Origin: HGM13006 sp963649625
Lineage (GTDB): Bacteria > Bacillota > Clostridia > Oscillospirales > Oscillospiraceae
Reading direction: 5' to 3'
Assembly (NCBI GenBank): GCA_963649625.1
Contig: CAVJIP010000040.1
Location: forward strand, 1 to 58,239
DNA: 58,239 bases
Below are positions 57,904 through 58,239 of this stretch, in pieces; the stretch's first letter is position 1; each line of letters begins with the position of its first letter. The translations under genes and the position numbers were made by a program. Below the pieces are notes generated by a model. That model saw only the letters and a program-made list of their open reading frames with translations, was not told where the DNA came from and did not search any database.

Positions 57904-57953
57904 GGCCTCTTCGGCAAGAGGCCAAGAAAAACCGCCCCCCGATTGGAGAGCGG
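57904..57953 (-). terminator. Double hairpin terminator of the 5S rRNA
   Basis: First hairpin 57932-57953 (CCGCTCTCC / GGGGGGCGG with G-U pairs, loop AATC) is followed by TTTTTC; a second perfect stem GGCCTCTT / AAGAGGCC (57904-57923) lies just after it. Together they close the minus-strand rRNA transcript. Confidence 0.75.
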
Positions 57954-57960
57954 ATTTAAC

Positions 57961-58075
<115 letters not shown>

Positions 58076-58143
58076 TTGTCTTCCCCTTAAGGAAGAAAAC
58101 AACCAACGAACCTCATTGGCTCTTTTCTCGCTTAACGGCAGAT

Positions 58144-58172
58144 ATTATACTACTTTCTCTTCCCTTTGTCAA
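58144..58172 (-). promoter_or_regulatory. Strong promoter of the 5S rRNA
   Basis: Minus strand TTGACA (58172-58167), 17-bp spacer, TATAAT (58149-58144): perfect consensus. Confidence 0.88.
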
Positions 58173-58186
58173 GAATTTTTTGTTCT

Positions 58187-58239
58187 TGGTGACCCCGGCG
58201 GGAATCGAACCCACGTTAACGGCGTGAGAGGCCGCTGTC
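58187..58239 (-). tRNA. tRNA-Glu (CUC), 3' part, truncated by window edge
   Basis: The minus strand shows the anticodon loop CTCTCAC (anticodon CUC), the T arm GTGGGTTCGATTCCCGC, acceptor strand GGGGTCA and an encoded CCA. The 5' part lies beyond position 58239. Confidence 0.88.

Overview
The window reads as a GC-rich chromosomal segment of a Gram-positive anaerobe of the class Clostridia, probably Oscillospiraceae-like. The signs are a SigA-type sigma factor, HPr kinase, CarD-type regulator, arginine deiminase operon, S-layer-homology (SLH) surface enzymes, strong GGAGG ribosome binding sites, sigma-A promoters with 17-bp spacers, and small clostridial families resembling DUF6440 and DUF3789. 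This placement is inference from gene content. There is one assembly gap (56 N) inside hprK. No prophage, CRISPR array, integrase or transposase gene was seen.

Layout. 1-2.65 kb: 11-bp tandem repeats, then an aconitase-superfamily hydratase. 2.8-7.2 kb: an SLH transglutaminase, a flavodoxin-like protein, a CoaC-like flavoprotein lacking the usual active-site Cys, a polysaccharide deacetylase and an unknown acidic protein; short inverted-repeat elements (MITE-like) sit between these genes. 7.3-12.9 kb: an M20 peptidase, then the tightly coupled run prfA-sua5-coaE-M18 aminopeptidase. 13-19.9 kb: zinc-ribbon membrane protein divergent from an XRE regulator, a Pro/Gly-tailed protein, an AlaX-type editing protein, a MerR regulator, rpoD and tyrA. 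20-22.8 kb: an orphan solute-binding lipoprotein, then about 800 non-coding bases built of palindromes and 11-bp repeats. 22.8-32.1 kb: CarD, M29 aminopeptidase-NUDIX pair, a two-component system, a MATE exporter, hprK, and a membrane foldase with a cytoplasmic zinc ribbon.

32.4-39.9 kb is the most striking part. A membrane acyltransferase converges on a five-gene minus-strand operon: two tandem alkaline-phosphatase-superfamily membrane phosphotransferases, a single protein fusing a YidC/Oxa1 insertase domain to a TagF-like CDP-glycerol glycerophosphotransferase domain, a small YLDPGT-motif membrane protein, and a LicC-like cytidylyltransferase. I infer a surface phosphopolymer synthesis/modification system.

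40-44.6 kb carries arcA-arcB-arcC plus a YfcC-type carrier (ATP from arginine). Upstream lies a candidate structured RNA with its own promoter and terminator. 45-58.2 kb: an AGCS amino acid symporter, a CtpE-like P-type ATPase, an SLH/M15 peptidase, an acyl carrier protein, an NfeD-SPFH-DUF6440 operon, a zinc-ribbon protein, glyA, a papain-like protein, a large SLH protein with a papain-like domain, a 5S rRNA with its own promoter, and a truncated tRNA-Glu(CUC) at the window edge.

All calls come from reading the sequence; no database search was run.
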